Positions 12,307 to 18,658 of a stretch of DNA of 18,810 nucleotides are shown piece after piece (positions within the stretch are counted from its first letter, which is position 1; every line of letters begins with the position of its first letter). The notes under the pieces are model-generated. The model was not told where the DNA came from and ran no database searches. It worked only from the letters and a program-made list of their open reading frames with translations. The stretch spans positions 1 through 18,810 of the forward strand of contig NZ_PUJW01000039.1 of the NCBI RefSeq assembly GCF_011189575.1. The letters are read 5' to 3'. The translations under genes and the position numbers were made by a program. Source of the stretch: Photorhabdus cinerea (lineage in GTDB: Bacteria > Pseudomonadota > Gammaproteobacteria > Enterobacterales > Enterobacteriaceae).

Positions 12307-12744
12307 ATGAGTAGAAAACACAAGGTTAGACTAGCCTTTATCCTCATATTAGTACCCTACTTATTAGTGATCTTGGCTTGCTGCGTGTTTAAGCATTACC
12401 AGCCCGAGCTTTCATTCACAAAGAATAGAGAGGTGCTAGGCGCGGCAATGAGTTCTTATGCTGGAACTACAATAGCAATACTGATAGCAGCCCTGACGTT
12501 TGTTATTGGGCTAAGGGGAAGAAATATAGCTAAACTTGAACGCTATGGATACATGACATCTGTAATTATTATGTATTCACTTAGTTTTGTTGAGCTTGGT
12601 ATTCTTTTCTTTACAGGAGTGCTTTTGATGTCGAATCTGGAAGGGATACCTCTGTCATCGATAGCTATAATCATAGCCGCCTCATCCTTCATGCATATCT
12701 GCTTTCTACTAATTCAACTATTTAATTTCTCTAAAGAACAATAA
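12307..12744 (+). CDS. rexB: RexB, superinfection-exclusion membrane channel
   Basis: Lambda RexB is a four-helix inner-membrane protein thought to form an ion channel that depolarises the infected cell when RexA triggers it. The 145-residue product (lambda 144) shows four membrane segments (about 8-28, 46-68, 82-107 and 115-138) and strong identity in LGAAMSSYAGTTIAILIAAL (lambda LGATLSSYAGTMIAILIAAL) and YGYMTSVIIMYSLSFVELG. GGGGG lies 4 bases before the ATG. It ends the cI-rexA-rexB operon, 10 bases before a strong terminator. Confidence 0.96.
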   Translation: MSRKHKVRLAFILILVPYLLVILACCVFKHYQPELSFTKNREVLGAAMSSYAGTTIAILIAALTFVIGLRGRNIAKLERYGYMTSVIIMYSLSFVELGILFFTGVLLMSNLEGIPLSSIAIIIAASSFMHICFLLIQLFNFSKEQ

Positions 12745-12754
12745 ATTCTAATAA

Positions 12755-12777
12755 GCCACCCACCCGGTGGCTTTTTT
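12755..12777 (+). terminator. Terminator of the cI-rexA-rexB operon
   Basis: GCCACC, a 5-base loop, GGTGGC, then TTTTTT. A textbook Rho-independent terminator just after the rexB stop. It separates the lysogenic operon from PL. Confidence 0.92.
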
Positions 12778-12857
12778 ATGCCCTCCCCCGCCAAATCAGC
12801 TCAAATCTCCCCATCCAGAAAAATTTTTTCAAAATAAATTGTCTGTAAAAACAAGGT

Positions 12858-12921
12858 TATCACTCATAGTAATAAAATATTATCACCGTTAGTGTTGACT
12901 ATTTTATTACTATGAGTGATA
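12858..12921. promoter_or_regulatory. OL: three 17-bp CI/Cro operators
   Basis: OL3 12858-12874 (TATCACTCATAGTAATA), OL2 12881-12897 (TATCACCGTTAGTGTTG) and OL1 12905-12921 (TATTACTATGAGTGATA), centres 23 and 24 bases apart. OL3 and OL1 are the same sequence in opposite orientation. OL2-OL1 equals OR2-OR1 apart from the outermost base. Confidence 0.87.
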
Positions 12922-12924
12922 CTT
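12882..12924 (-). repeat. 43-bp inverted repeat, PL copy
   Basis: Exact reverse complement of 10710-10752; covers OL1, most of OL2 and the PL core. Flanking bases differ at both ends. Confidence 0.95.
12895..12923 (+). promoter_or_regulatory. PL promoter
   Basis: TTGACT (12895-12900), 17 bases, GATACT (12918-12923), identical to PR of this phage. It drives the rightward early operon (N-like gene, recombination genes). Confidence 0.9.
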
Positions 12925-13056
12925 CAATCATCAAAGGCACACAAGATAGCGAACAGGCAAGGAAAGCCCACGAAGTAGCCGCTACCGGCGTATGAAAAGG
13001 TAGATGATTCGCAAGTGCTAAGAAACAGACGCAACGAACAATAGAGGATAGTCACG

Positions 13057-13368
13057 ATGAACGCATACAACAACGGCGCATACCACAACAACGCATACCA
13101 CAACGGCGCATACTACAGCTACACATACAACAACAAAGCATACTACAACAACACATACTACGACAACGCAACAATGTACGTAGATAAATTCACGGGTAAG
13201 CAATATCTCGTACAAAACCGCAACAGCGGAAGAGTTACACAGTATGCACCAAACGTACAGGTGTATCACGACTGGTCATGTGAAGATGGCGGCAAATTAT
13301 GCACTACAGTTTTCAAAAGCCGCAAAGAACTAAATAGCTGGCTTCGCATGATGGGATTCAAGAACTAA
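13057..13368 (+). CDS. First PL gene: protein with Tyr/Asn-rich pentapeptide repeats
   Basis: Not recognised. The 103-residue product has two parts. Residues 1-35 are about seven units of a five-residue repeat of the type N-x-A/T-Y-x (MNAYN, NGAYH, NNAYH, NGAYY, SYTYN, NKAYY, NNTYY). The repeat is visible in the DNA as degenerate 15-base units rich in GCATAC and ACAAC. Residues 40-103 look like a small folded domain (MYVDKFTGKQYLVQNRNSGR, then VYHDWSCEDGG and FKSRKELNSWLRMMGF). AGAGG lies upstream of the ATG. It sits between PL and nutL, ahead of the antiterminator, so it is the earliest rightward gene and would not need N. Confidence 0.75.
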   Translation: MNAYNNGAYHNNAYHNGAYYSYTYNNKAYYNNTYYDNATMYVDKFTGKQYLVQNRNSGRVTQYAPNVQVYHDWSCEDGGKLCTTVFKSRKELNSWLRMMGFKN

Positions 13369-13382
13369 CTAAAAGGAAGTTC

Positions 13383-13430
13383 CGCTCTTTAACAATATGA
13401 CGATTAATCGCTCTGAATAAGTGTTAGAGC
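13383..13430 (+). promoter_or_regulatory. nutL-like antitermination site
   Basis: boxA CGCTCTTTAACA (13383-13394), then a hairpin GCTCTGA/TTAGAGC (13410-13430, one G-U) whose loop contains AAGTG, as does the candidate boxB of nutR. It lies directly upstream of the N-like gene, as in lambda. Confidence 0.68.
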
Positions 13431-13442
13431 AACCCCACGAGT

Positions 13443-13475
13443 AGGTTTTGGTGTGGAAGTCCACAACTAAAACTT
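13443..13475 (+). promoter_or_regulatory. Long leader hairpin before the N-like gene
   Basis: AGGTTTTGGT plus GTGG pair with CCAC plus ACTAAAACTT (14 pairs, one bulged A, loop AAGT). The stem ends about 4 bases before the N ribosome site (AGGAGG). Lambda has an RNase III-cleaved hairpin in the same place that controls N translation; the same use here is inferred. Confidence 0.6.
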
Positions 13476-13494
13476 ACTGAGGAGGCAAAAAAAT

Positions 13495-13818
13495 ATGGCT
13501 ACTTCAAACCGTCCTGTTCTCACTCTTAAGAGTCTGGCAGACAGCGAAATTAAACCAACTGTCACTGTTAAGCCCAAAAAAGACAATGCAAAGTCTCGTC
13601 GCCTGGCAAAACAAATGGCTTTTTGGGATAAAAAACGCGCTGAGTATGAAGCAAAACCCAGAAGTCGTTCAGTTGATGAAATTATCGATTCAATTATTAA
13701 GCCAGTCGATGAAACTGATGTCATTGCAAATCTGATTATTGCTTTAAAGAGTAATGATAAGCCGGAAATTACGGGTAGTCGCTGTTTGCAAGATGCTTGG
13801 CTTTATTCAGTTAGATAA
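13495..13818 (+). CDS. N: N-like early antiterminator
   Basis: N binds boxB RNA through an arginine-rich helix and turns RNA polymerase into a terminator-resistant form. The product has 107 residues, the length of lambda N. Residues 31-48 (NAKSRRLAKQMAFWDKKR) resemble the arginine-rich motif of P22 N (NAKTRRHERRRKLAIERD) and lambda N (RRAEKQAQW), including a tryptophan that could stack on the boxB loop. The rest is polar and probably disordered alone, as in other N proteins. A strong AGGAGG precedes the ATG, and a boxA site and long hairpin lie just upstream. The motif is internal rather than at the very N-terminus, as in P22. Confidence 0.8.
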   Translation: MATSNRPVLTLKSLADSEIKPTVTVKPKKDNAKSRRLAKQMAFWDKKRAEYEAKPRSRSVDEIIDSIIKPVDETDVIANLIIALKSNDKPEITGSRCLQDAWLYSVR

Positions 13819-13833
13819 TATGAGGCATTAATT

Positions 13834-14007
13834 ATGAAAAAATCATTTTATGTTGTCGCTGGGAAATATGTAGAGTACGAAGGCGAACAAACTGAGGATA
13901 TCAAATTCGCTCATTCTTTCAACACAATGGAAGAAGCAGAGAAATGCGTTATTGAAAATGAATTAACAGTGTGCCAGATATGCCGAATTGAAGTTTATTT
14001 CAATTAA
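13834..14007 (+). CDS. Small early protein, 57 residues
   Basis: Not recognised. Frame MKKSFYVVAGKYVEYEGEQT, then IKFAHSFNTMEEAEKCVIEN and CQICRIEVYFN. It reads like a compact alpha/beta protein: a strand-rich start, a helix around MEEAEKCVIEN and a final strand. ATG at 13834 has GAGG 9 bases upstream. It lies 15 bases behind the N-like gene in the PL operon, where lambda carries small host-takeover genes such as ral, so such a role is possible but unproven. Confidence 0.7.
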   Translation: MKKSFYVVAGKYVEYEGEQTEDIKFAHSFNTMEEAEKCVIENELTVCQICRIEVYFN

Positions 14008-14068
14008 CTAATTACAGCTCATTTATAGATTGAGTGGGCTGTGGTGAGTTAATCATAGGAGAATAAAA

Positions 14069-14341
14069 GTGGAACTAACAGCAGAACATCAGAATTATAT
14101 GAAATGTATCGCAAATGATATTATCAATCTTTTCGAAGATAAAAATCAGTTGCTTGAAATAGTAAAAGAGAACGGAGATTTATATAACTCACTTTTCGAA
14201 GCTTGTACTAAAGACTTTTTCAAGCGTCAAAAAGATATGTGTGAAATTGCAATTACAGACATGTCAAAATGCTCAAATATAGTGCCACTTGCAATTCTAA
14301 AGCATATGCAAGATAACAATATGATTGCATTAAAAGTTTAA
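14069..14341 (+). CDS. Hypothetical helical early protein (GTG start)
   Basis: Not recognised. A 90-residue, largely helical acidic protein (AEHQNYMKCIANDIINLFED, then LLEIVKENGDLYNSLFEACT and VPLAILKHMQDNNMIALKV) with four cysteines and no zinc-type spacing. The start codon is GTG, supported by AGGAG 7 bases upstream. It belongs to the variable block of small PL genes. Confidence 0.7.
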   Translation: MELTAEHQNYMKCIANDIINLFEDKNQLLEIVKENGDLYNSLFEACTKDFFKRQKDMCEIAITDMSKCSNIVPLAILKHMQDNNMIALKV

Positions 14342-14408
14342 TTTCGCCACACCGGGAAAATAGGGAGTTACTGGCAGGGATGCTATTAATTAAATAGAGG
14401 ATTAAACA

Positions 14409-14904
14409 ATGTCAGACAATAAAAGACACGTGCACGCTGATTCAATGCTTGAATATGCGATTGATGCTTCGAAGACAGATAAGCCTTGGGAGCTGTGGGA
14501 ACAATTATGTTCTGATGAAACTGGAGGAAGTAACAGGCTTATTCCTGTAGAGGTCACTAGCACTGATGGTGTCATAGCATCAGAACTAGATCCAATTGGA
14601 GACGTTCAGGAGCTTAAAAAAGAACTAGCAGCGTTAGGTATGACAACTAATGAGGCAATAGAAATTTTACGTAAGTCTAGGTTGAGTAAGCAGGATCAAA
14701 GGAGAGCTGGGAGGCAGGCTTGCTGAAATACAACGTCAGAAAGACGAAGAAATGCGACGGCAGGCTGACATTGAGCATCGTAAACGCATTAACAATGAAT
14801 CTCTGCAAGAGTTAATTAAAGCCGGAATCACGGAAGAATGTGCAAAAAATTGCATTAAAGTTATTGCTTCTGGAAATACGACTCACTTAAAAATCATCTA
14901 TTAA
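14409..14904 (+). pseudogene. Early gene split by an apparent +1 frameshift
   Basis: The first frame (ATG 14409, AGAGG upstream, stop 14724-14726) gives 105 residues starting MSDNKRHVHADSMLEYAIDA, similar to small phage proteins with an HADxxLxxA.....PWE.W pattern. Its end turns unnatural (RRAGRQAC). The +1 frame, open from 14686 to 14904, continues LAEIQRQKDEEMRRQADIEH, then RKRINNESLQELIKAGITEE and ends LKIIY. This is a C-terminal module I recall from other PL-region phage proteins. Joining the frames near 14700-14720 would give a normal protein of about 165 residues. A real mutation, a sequencing error, or two overlapping genes (internal ATG at 14752) are all possible; programmed frameshifting is less likely. 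Confidence 0.55.
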
Positions 14905-14906
14905 TT

Positions 14907-15032
14907 ATGAAAATAAACAAACATATTTTTAGTTTAGCTCAGTCTAAAGCCAGAATGGCACATAATATAGATAGCCAAATAATATGGAATATAGCAATGC
15001 AATATTTGAGATTAGCATATGAGTATGATTAA
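14907..15032 (+). CDS. Tiny hypothetical protein, 41 residues
   Basis: Frame MKINKHIFSLAQSKARMAHN, then IDSQIIWNIAMQYLRLAYEYD. Predicted helical and basic at the start. It begins two bases after the frameshifted gene and overlaps the next tiny gene by 14 bases, typical of packed early phage genes. The ribosome site is weak. No function visible. Confidence 0.5.
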   Translation: MKINKHIFSLAQSKARMAHNIDSQIIWNIAMQYLRLAYEYD

Positions 15033-15108
15033 AGAGTGGCTCTTTGCTATGTTATATCCGTCTTGTTTGATTCTGTTTGCAACAATTATTTTAATCTTCG
15101 TGAGGTAA
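15019..15108 (+). CDS. Tiny single-helix membrane peptide, 29 residues
   Basis: Frame MSMIKEWLFAMLYPSCLILF, then ATIILIFVR: a short charged start and one membrane helix (about residues 8-27). It overlaps the gene before it, and its end supplies the ribosome site (GTGAGGTAATT) of the gene after it. This coupling suggests real translation. Small membrane peptides of unknown role are common in this part of lambdoid genomes. Confidence 0.5.
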   Translation: MSMIKEWLFAMLYPSCLILFATIILIFVR

Positions 15109-15110
15109 TT

Positions 15111-15296
15111 ATGCTTATAGTCAATTGTGACTCTTTTAAAAGCTTTACAAAAAATAAAGGATTTGAGATTGAGGTTGAAGATGGATATTTCATAACAAAA
15201 GGAACTGCTGCGGAAATCATTGGAAACTCTAATCTTTGCTTCAATGAAATAAAGGAATATTTCGAGCAAAAGGGATACAAAATCGAGGCTTTATAA
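15111..15296 (+). CDS. Hypothetical small early protein, 61 residues
   Basis: The frame is open from 15036, but the ATG at 15111 has GAGG 7 bases upstream and is the likely start. Product MLIVNCDSFKSFTKNKGFEI, then EVEDGYFITKGTAAEIIGNS and CFNEIKEYFEQKGYKIEAL, with alternating strands and helices in an alpha/beta pattern. Not recognised. It is followed immediately by the next gene. Confidence 0.68.
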   Translation: MLIVNCDSFKSFTKNKGFEIEVEDGYFITKGTAAEIIGNSNLCFNEIKEYFEQKGYKIEAL

Positions 15297-15297
15297 T

Positions 15298-15555
15298 ATG
15301 AATCCATACGCTACTCAAGATGAACTTGAGGAAAAAAGATGGAATGATTTTCACACGGAATGTTTCAGGGAAGAAATTGAAGGCATGGATGCTGAAACCA
15401 TTTATAATAAACTCCCGCTCGAATCCACCAAGCTATTCTCAGATATAACAAATAAATATTTCGGCAGTATATTTGAAGACAATATCGAAGCAATGAATTT
15501 GCTCAATGACTTCTTATATGCAGCGTGTCTATTGGCAGTAAAACAAAAGGGGTAA
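15298..15555 (+). CDS. Hypothetical acidic early protein
   Basis: An 85-residue acidic, helical protein (DELEEKRWNDFHTECFREEI, then GMDAETIYNKLPLESTKLFS and NDFLYAACLLAVKQKG). The start follows the previous stop by one base, with GAGG 9 bases upstream inside the preceding gene. It precedes the exonuclease by 3 bases, so it belongs to the recombination transcript. Gam-like or exonuclease-associated proteins sit here in some phages, but no similarity is visible. Confidence 0.7.
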   Translation: MNPYATQDELEEKRWNDFHTECFREEIEGMDAETIYNKLPLESTKLFSDITNKYFGSIFEDNIEAMNLLNDFLYAACLLAVKQKG

Positions 15556-15558
15556 ACA

Positions 15559-16377
15559 ATGAAACCCGGTATTTATTATGATATATCGAATGAAGATTAT
15601 CATTCCGGGGCTGGAATAAGTAAGTCACAGCTTGATGATATAGCAATAAACCCAGCCATTTTTCAATGGAGGAAAATGGCCCCAACTGATGAGGAAAAAA
15701 CAAAAGCTCTGGATATAGGAACGGCTCTTCATTGTTTATTATTAGAACCGAATGAATTTAGCAATCGATTTATTGAAGCGCCGGAGTTTAATAGACGAAC
15801 AAATGTAGGGAAAGAAGAGGAAAGGGAATTCCGTTCTCGATGCGCAAACTCAGGGAAAATAGTCATGGACTACGAACAACATCGGAAACTGAAAATTATG
15901 CGTGAGAGTGTCATGTCTCACGCAGGAGCCAGATATTTACTTGATGCAGAAGGACACTGCGAAGCATCAATTTATTGGAATGATACAGAAACAGGAGAGT
16001 TATGCAGGATTAGACCGGATAAGTTTTTAAAAGAAAGATCTTTGATTGTTGATGTGAAAAAAGTTGCTGACATGAGTAGATTTTCACGACACATCGAAGA
16101 GTTTAGATACCACGTTCAAGCAGCAATGTATTGTGAGGGATTTAAGCAGCATTTTGGGCAATCCCCGTCATTCGTCTTCATTGCTGTTAGTGAGTCAATA
16201 AATTGCGGTAGATACCCGGTTCGATTGTTTGTTCTTTGTGATGATGATCACGATGTTGGTTATTCATTATTTAGACGTGATATCGAAACATATCACACGT
16301 GCAAGGCATCAGATAATTGGGGCCTTGGTTTTGAAATAATTCAACGCCCGAAATGGGCAAGGAACAGAGATGAATAA
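15559..16377 (+). CDS. RecE-like PD-(D/E)XK exonuclease
   Basis: A phage 5'-3' double-strand exonuclease that makes single-stranded ends for annealing. The 272-residue protein matches the RecE C-terminal/DUF3799 family: ISNEDYHSGAGISKSQLDDI and ALDIGTALHCLLLEP. The nuclease core follows: Asp154 in RIRPDKF, Asp165-x-Lys167 in LIVDVKKV, and Gln187 in YHVQAAMYCEGF; His58 is also typical of the fold. It is much shorter than Rac RecE (866 residues), corresponding to the catalytic part only. AAGGGG precedes the ATG. Its end overlaps the next gene by 8 bases, which fits an exonuclease/annealing-protein pair. Confidence 0.88.
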   Translation: MKPGIYYDISNEDYHSGAGISKSQLDDIAINPAIFQWRKMAPTDEEKTKALDIGTALHCLLLEPNEFSNRFIEAPEFNRRTNVGKEEEREFRSRCANSGKIVMDYEQHRKLKIMRESVMSHAGARYLLDAEGHCEASIYWNDTETGELCRIRPDKFLKERSLIVDVKKVADMSRFSRHIEEFRYHVQAAMYCEGFKQHFGQSPSFVFIAVSESINCGRYPVRLFVLCDDDHDVGYSLFRRDIETYHTCKASDNWGLGFEIIQRPKWARNRDE

Positions 16378-17209
16378 CGTAGTAGCAAACCCATTTGGCC
16401 CGGCAGGACAATCAGCTCAACAGGGAACCGGGATGATTGCCGTTGAACAACAAAGAGCCATACAGGAAGTCCAGGCGGCAATGATAATCGCCAAAAAATT
16501 CCCGCGCGACCCAATTGTCGCAATGGATAAAATTTTGCAAGCATGTACTCGTCCTACGCTGGCCGAGGGTGCGTTGTATTCATATAGCAAAGGAGGGGCA
16601 GCAGTAACAGGGCCTAGCATCCGTCTCGCTGAAGCGCTTGCTCAAAACTGGGGGAATATTCAATTTGGTATTAGAGAGCTGGAACAGAAAAACGGCGAAT
16701 CGTCTGTTGAAGCGTTCGCGTGGGATATTGAAACAAATACTCGTCAAGTTAAGACCTTTACTGTTCCACACGTCAGGTATACACGCAATGGCAAGAAAAA
16801 GCTGGAAGACCCGCGAGATATCTACGAAATGGTAGCAAACCAAGGTTCAAGACGTCTTCGCGCATGTATCCTCGGAGTCATACCGGGTGACGTTATTGAA
16901 GCCGCAGTGGGTCAGTGTGAGGTCACTTTGAACAGCCATGCTGACACGTCAGCAGAAGCTATTAAAAAGATGGTCGAGGTCTTTAAAAATGAATTTGGTG
17001 TTACAAGTGAACAAATTCAGAAACGTATACAGTGTCGTGTTGAAGCAATGCGTCCCGCCCAAATGGTCCAAATGAAAAAAATCTATGCGAGCTTGCGTGA
17101 TGGAATGTCAAGCATAGATGACTGGTTCGAGAAATCAGAAACAACTCAAAATAAAGTTGATGAGCTAAATAATATGGGGAATTCAACAAATGACAGAGGA
17201 ACAGAATAA
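16370..17209 (+). CDS. Putative single-strand annealing protein paired with the exonuclease
   Basis: A 279-residue protein: EVQAAMIIAKKFPRDP, then CTRPTLAEGALYSYSKGG, VTGPSIRLAEALAQNWGNIQ, VPHVRYTRNGKKKLEDPRDI, EMVANQGSRRLRACILGVIP and GDVIEAAVGQCEVTL. Sequence alone does not place it in the classical Red-beta, RecT or Erf families that I can recognise. The PRDPIVAMDKIL region, the overall size and the overlap with a RecE-like gene suggest a single-strand annealing recombinase of a divergent group, as in lambda bet/exo. AAGGA precedes the ATG within the end of the exonuclease gene. The C-terminus is polar and probably flexible. Confidence 0.65.
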   Translation: MNNVVANPFGPAGQSAQQGTGMIAVEQQRAIQEVQAAMIIAKKFPRDPIVAMDKILQACTRPTLAEGALYSYSKGGAAVTGPSIRLAEALAQNWGNIQFGIRELEQKNGESSVEAFAWDIETNTRQVKTFTVPHVRYTRNGKKKLEDPRDIYEMVANQGSRRLRACILGVIPGDVIEAAVGQCEVTLNSHADTSAEAIKKMVEVFKNEFGVTSEQIQKRIQCRVEAMRPAQMVQMKKIYASLRDGMSSIDDWFEKSETTQNKVDELNNMGNSTNDRGTE

Positions 17210-17289
17210 ATATATCGGCATACCTATTACCAATATCTAACCTTCCCTATCACTATATCACTACGCCGCATAAGCAGCGGAGGATTATT

Positions 17290-17535
17290 ATGACAGTCCA
17301 AAAAATGGAAGCTATCGTTTACTACTCTCACACAAGAAAAAGGAGATATTTCAGCAAAAATGCGGCAATTAAGGGTGAAGCCAATGCTCGAATATATAAA
17401 AAGTATCCACTAGAACAAATGGAATCCGAGAGCGGACGCGTTACTTATCCGGGTTATGACATAGCTGTAGATCATCCTGAATTTTACCGACGAGCAATTC
17501 GATATTTAACTTATTTACTCAAGAAAAATACATGA
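17290..17535 (+). CDS. Hypothetical basic protein, 81 residues
   Basis: Not recognised. The product is basic (pattern YYSHTRKRRYFSKNAAIKGE, then ARIYKKYPLEQMESESGRVT and DHPEFYRRAIRYLTYLLKKN) and probably alpha/beta. The ATG has GGAGG 8 bases upstream. An 80-base gap separates it from the annealing-protein gene and contains no obvious promoter or terminator, so it is likely in the same transcript. Confidence 0.7.
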   Translation: MTVQKMEAIVYYSHTRKRRYFSKNAAIKGEANARIYKKYPLEQMESESGRVTYPGYDIAVDHPEFYRRAIRYLTYLLKKNT

Positions 17536-17550
17536 TTCAGGAGACTTGTT

Positions 17551-18000
17551 ATGGAAAAAACACCGTGGAATCCAAGTGTTAAAGCAATCCAGCGGGTTAA
17601 AGACCCGTTACCAATTCCGACAGAATGCAGATATTGCAAAGGCGACGTAACAATAGCAAGTCACAAGGAAGTGTTCGGGAGGAATTATAGCAAGTGGCCG
17701 TGGTTATATATTTGTACTGAGTGTAGGGCTTATGTCGGCATGCATCAGTTTACTTGTATCCCACTCGGTACGCTGGCAAATAAAGCAACTCGGAACGCTA
17801 GAATGAATGGTCATTATCATTTTGAGGAAATGAGAGAAAAATGTAATTTAGGGCGAACGGACGCGTATAAATTTCTAGCAAGAAAATTAGGAATTAATTT
17901 CAGTGAATGTCACTTCGGCTGGTTCGATATTGACACGTGTTATCGAGCGAAAGAAATTTGTGAAAATATGATTATTAAAAAAGGTAATTATCATGACTAA
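17551..18000 (+). CDS. DUF3268-type zinc-finger protein
   Basis: A 149-residue protein with a zinc ribbon: Cys27 and Cys30 (CRYCKGDV), then LYICTECRAYVGMHQFTCIP, followed by GTLANKATRNAR. This combination marks the DUF3268 (zinc-finger-containing domain) family, frequent in prophage early regions and of unknown function. The second half (LGRTDAYKFLARKLGI, then CHFGWFDIDTCYRAKEICEN) is helical with conserved Trp and Cys. AGGAG lies 7 bases before the ATG. Its end overlaps the next gene by 8 bases. Confidence 0.82.
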   Translation: MEKTPWNPSVKAIQRVKDPLPIPTECRYCKGDVTIASHKEVFGRNYSKWPWLYICTECRAYVGMHQFTCIPLGTLANKATRNARMNGHYHFEEMREKCNLGRTDAYKFLARKLGINFSECHFGWFDIDTCYRAKEICENMIIKKGNYHD

Positions 18001-18658
18001 AAATACAGAATCTTTAATATCCGCATGTCAAGAATTAGCAAGAACTGCGAATTGTGACGATTATTTAATTTTGAATGAGATTGCAGATAGATTGGAATTT
18101 CTTCGTAAAGAACACGATAGCTATAAAGAAATGTTTATTGAATCGTGCTTGGGCCTTGCTGCTATAGCTCGCGCTGCTGGAATTAAAGAAGAGAATGATT
18201 CGGGGTCGCCGGGCCAAGTAATAGAGAAAATTAACTCAATGCTTAATATAGATTGGAATTTCACAGAGCATCCAGATATTAAAGCTGGCGAAGAAATAAA
18301 ATGCTGGGCTTATGTGGAAAGAACTATTCGACAATTTGATTATTGTGATGTAGATGAGAATGGAAAGGCTCAATATCATTATCACCCAGTTGAATATAAA
18401 CGTTATGTTACTACTTTAACTTATCAAAACAAACCGAGCCCTACGGGAGAACATATTTTGTCGCGGCATGATGATATTCCAGAATGGGCAACACAAAATT
18501 ATGAATATGACTGGGTTCATAGTGTGGGTTGGTGTTTAGAATATAATCATCCTGATTACACTTATTACTATGAAGAATTAGATAAAAATCAAAAAGTTTT
18601 AGCGTGGGCAGAACTTAAATATCCATTGTCACCGGAACTAGATCTAGATAATGAATGA
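17993..18658 (+). CDS. Hypothetical early phage protein, 221 residues
   Basis: Not recognised as a named family. The N-terminal half is helical (ESLISACQELARTANCDDYL, then IADRLEFLRKEHDSYKEMFI), resembling the helical start of many PL-region phage proteins. The C-terminal half is rich in aromatic and acidic residues (EEIKCWAYVERTIRQFDYCD, YDWVHSVGWCLEYNHPDYTY) and looks like a separate beta-rich domain. It may therefore be a mosaic of two modules. AAAGG lies upstream within the preceding gene. Confidence 0.72.
   Translation: MTKNTESLISACQELARTANCDDYLILNEIADRLEFLRKEHDSYKEMFIESCLGLAAIARAAGIKEENDSGSPGQVIEKINSMLNIDWNFTEHPDIKAGEEIKCWAYVERTIRQFDYCDVDENGKAQYHYHPVEYKRYVTTLTYQNKPSPTGEHILSRHDDIPEWATQNYEYDWVHSVGWCLEYNHPDYTYYYEELDKNQKVLAWAELKYPLSPELDLDNE

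Larger units (their letters stand above)
12745..13056 (+). promoter_or_regulatory. PL leader region, gene-free
   Basis: About 312 bases between rexB and the first PL gene. In order it holds the rexB terminator, an AT-rich stretch, OL with PL, and about 130 bases of untranslated leader. A 27-codon frame starting at 12912 overlaps the PL -10 and has no ribosome site, so it is not counted. Confidence 0.6.

Noticed and set aside
12912..12995. 27-codon frame starting within OL1/PL
   Set aside because: It begins upstream of the expected PL transcript start, has no ribosome site, and its start lies in operator DNA.
13018..13269. Minus-strand frame with Val/Cys repeats
   Set aside because: It is the antisense of the Tyr/Asn repeat gene; the repetitive composition is a mirror of that DNA repeat.
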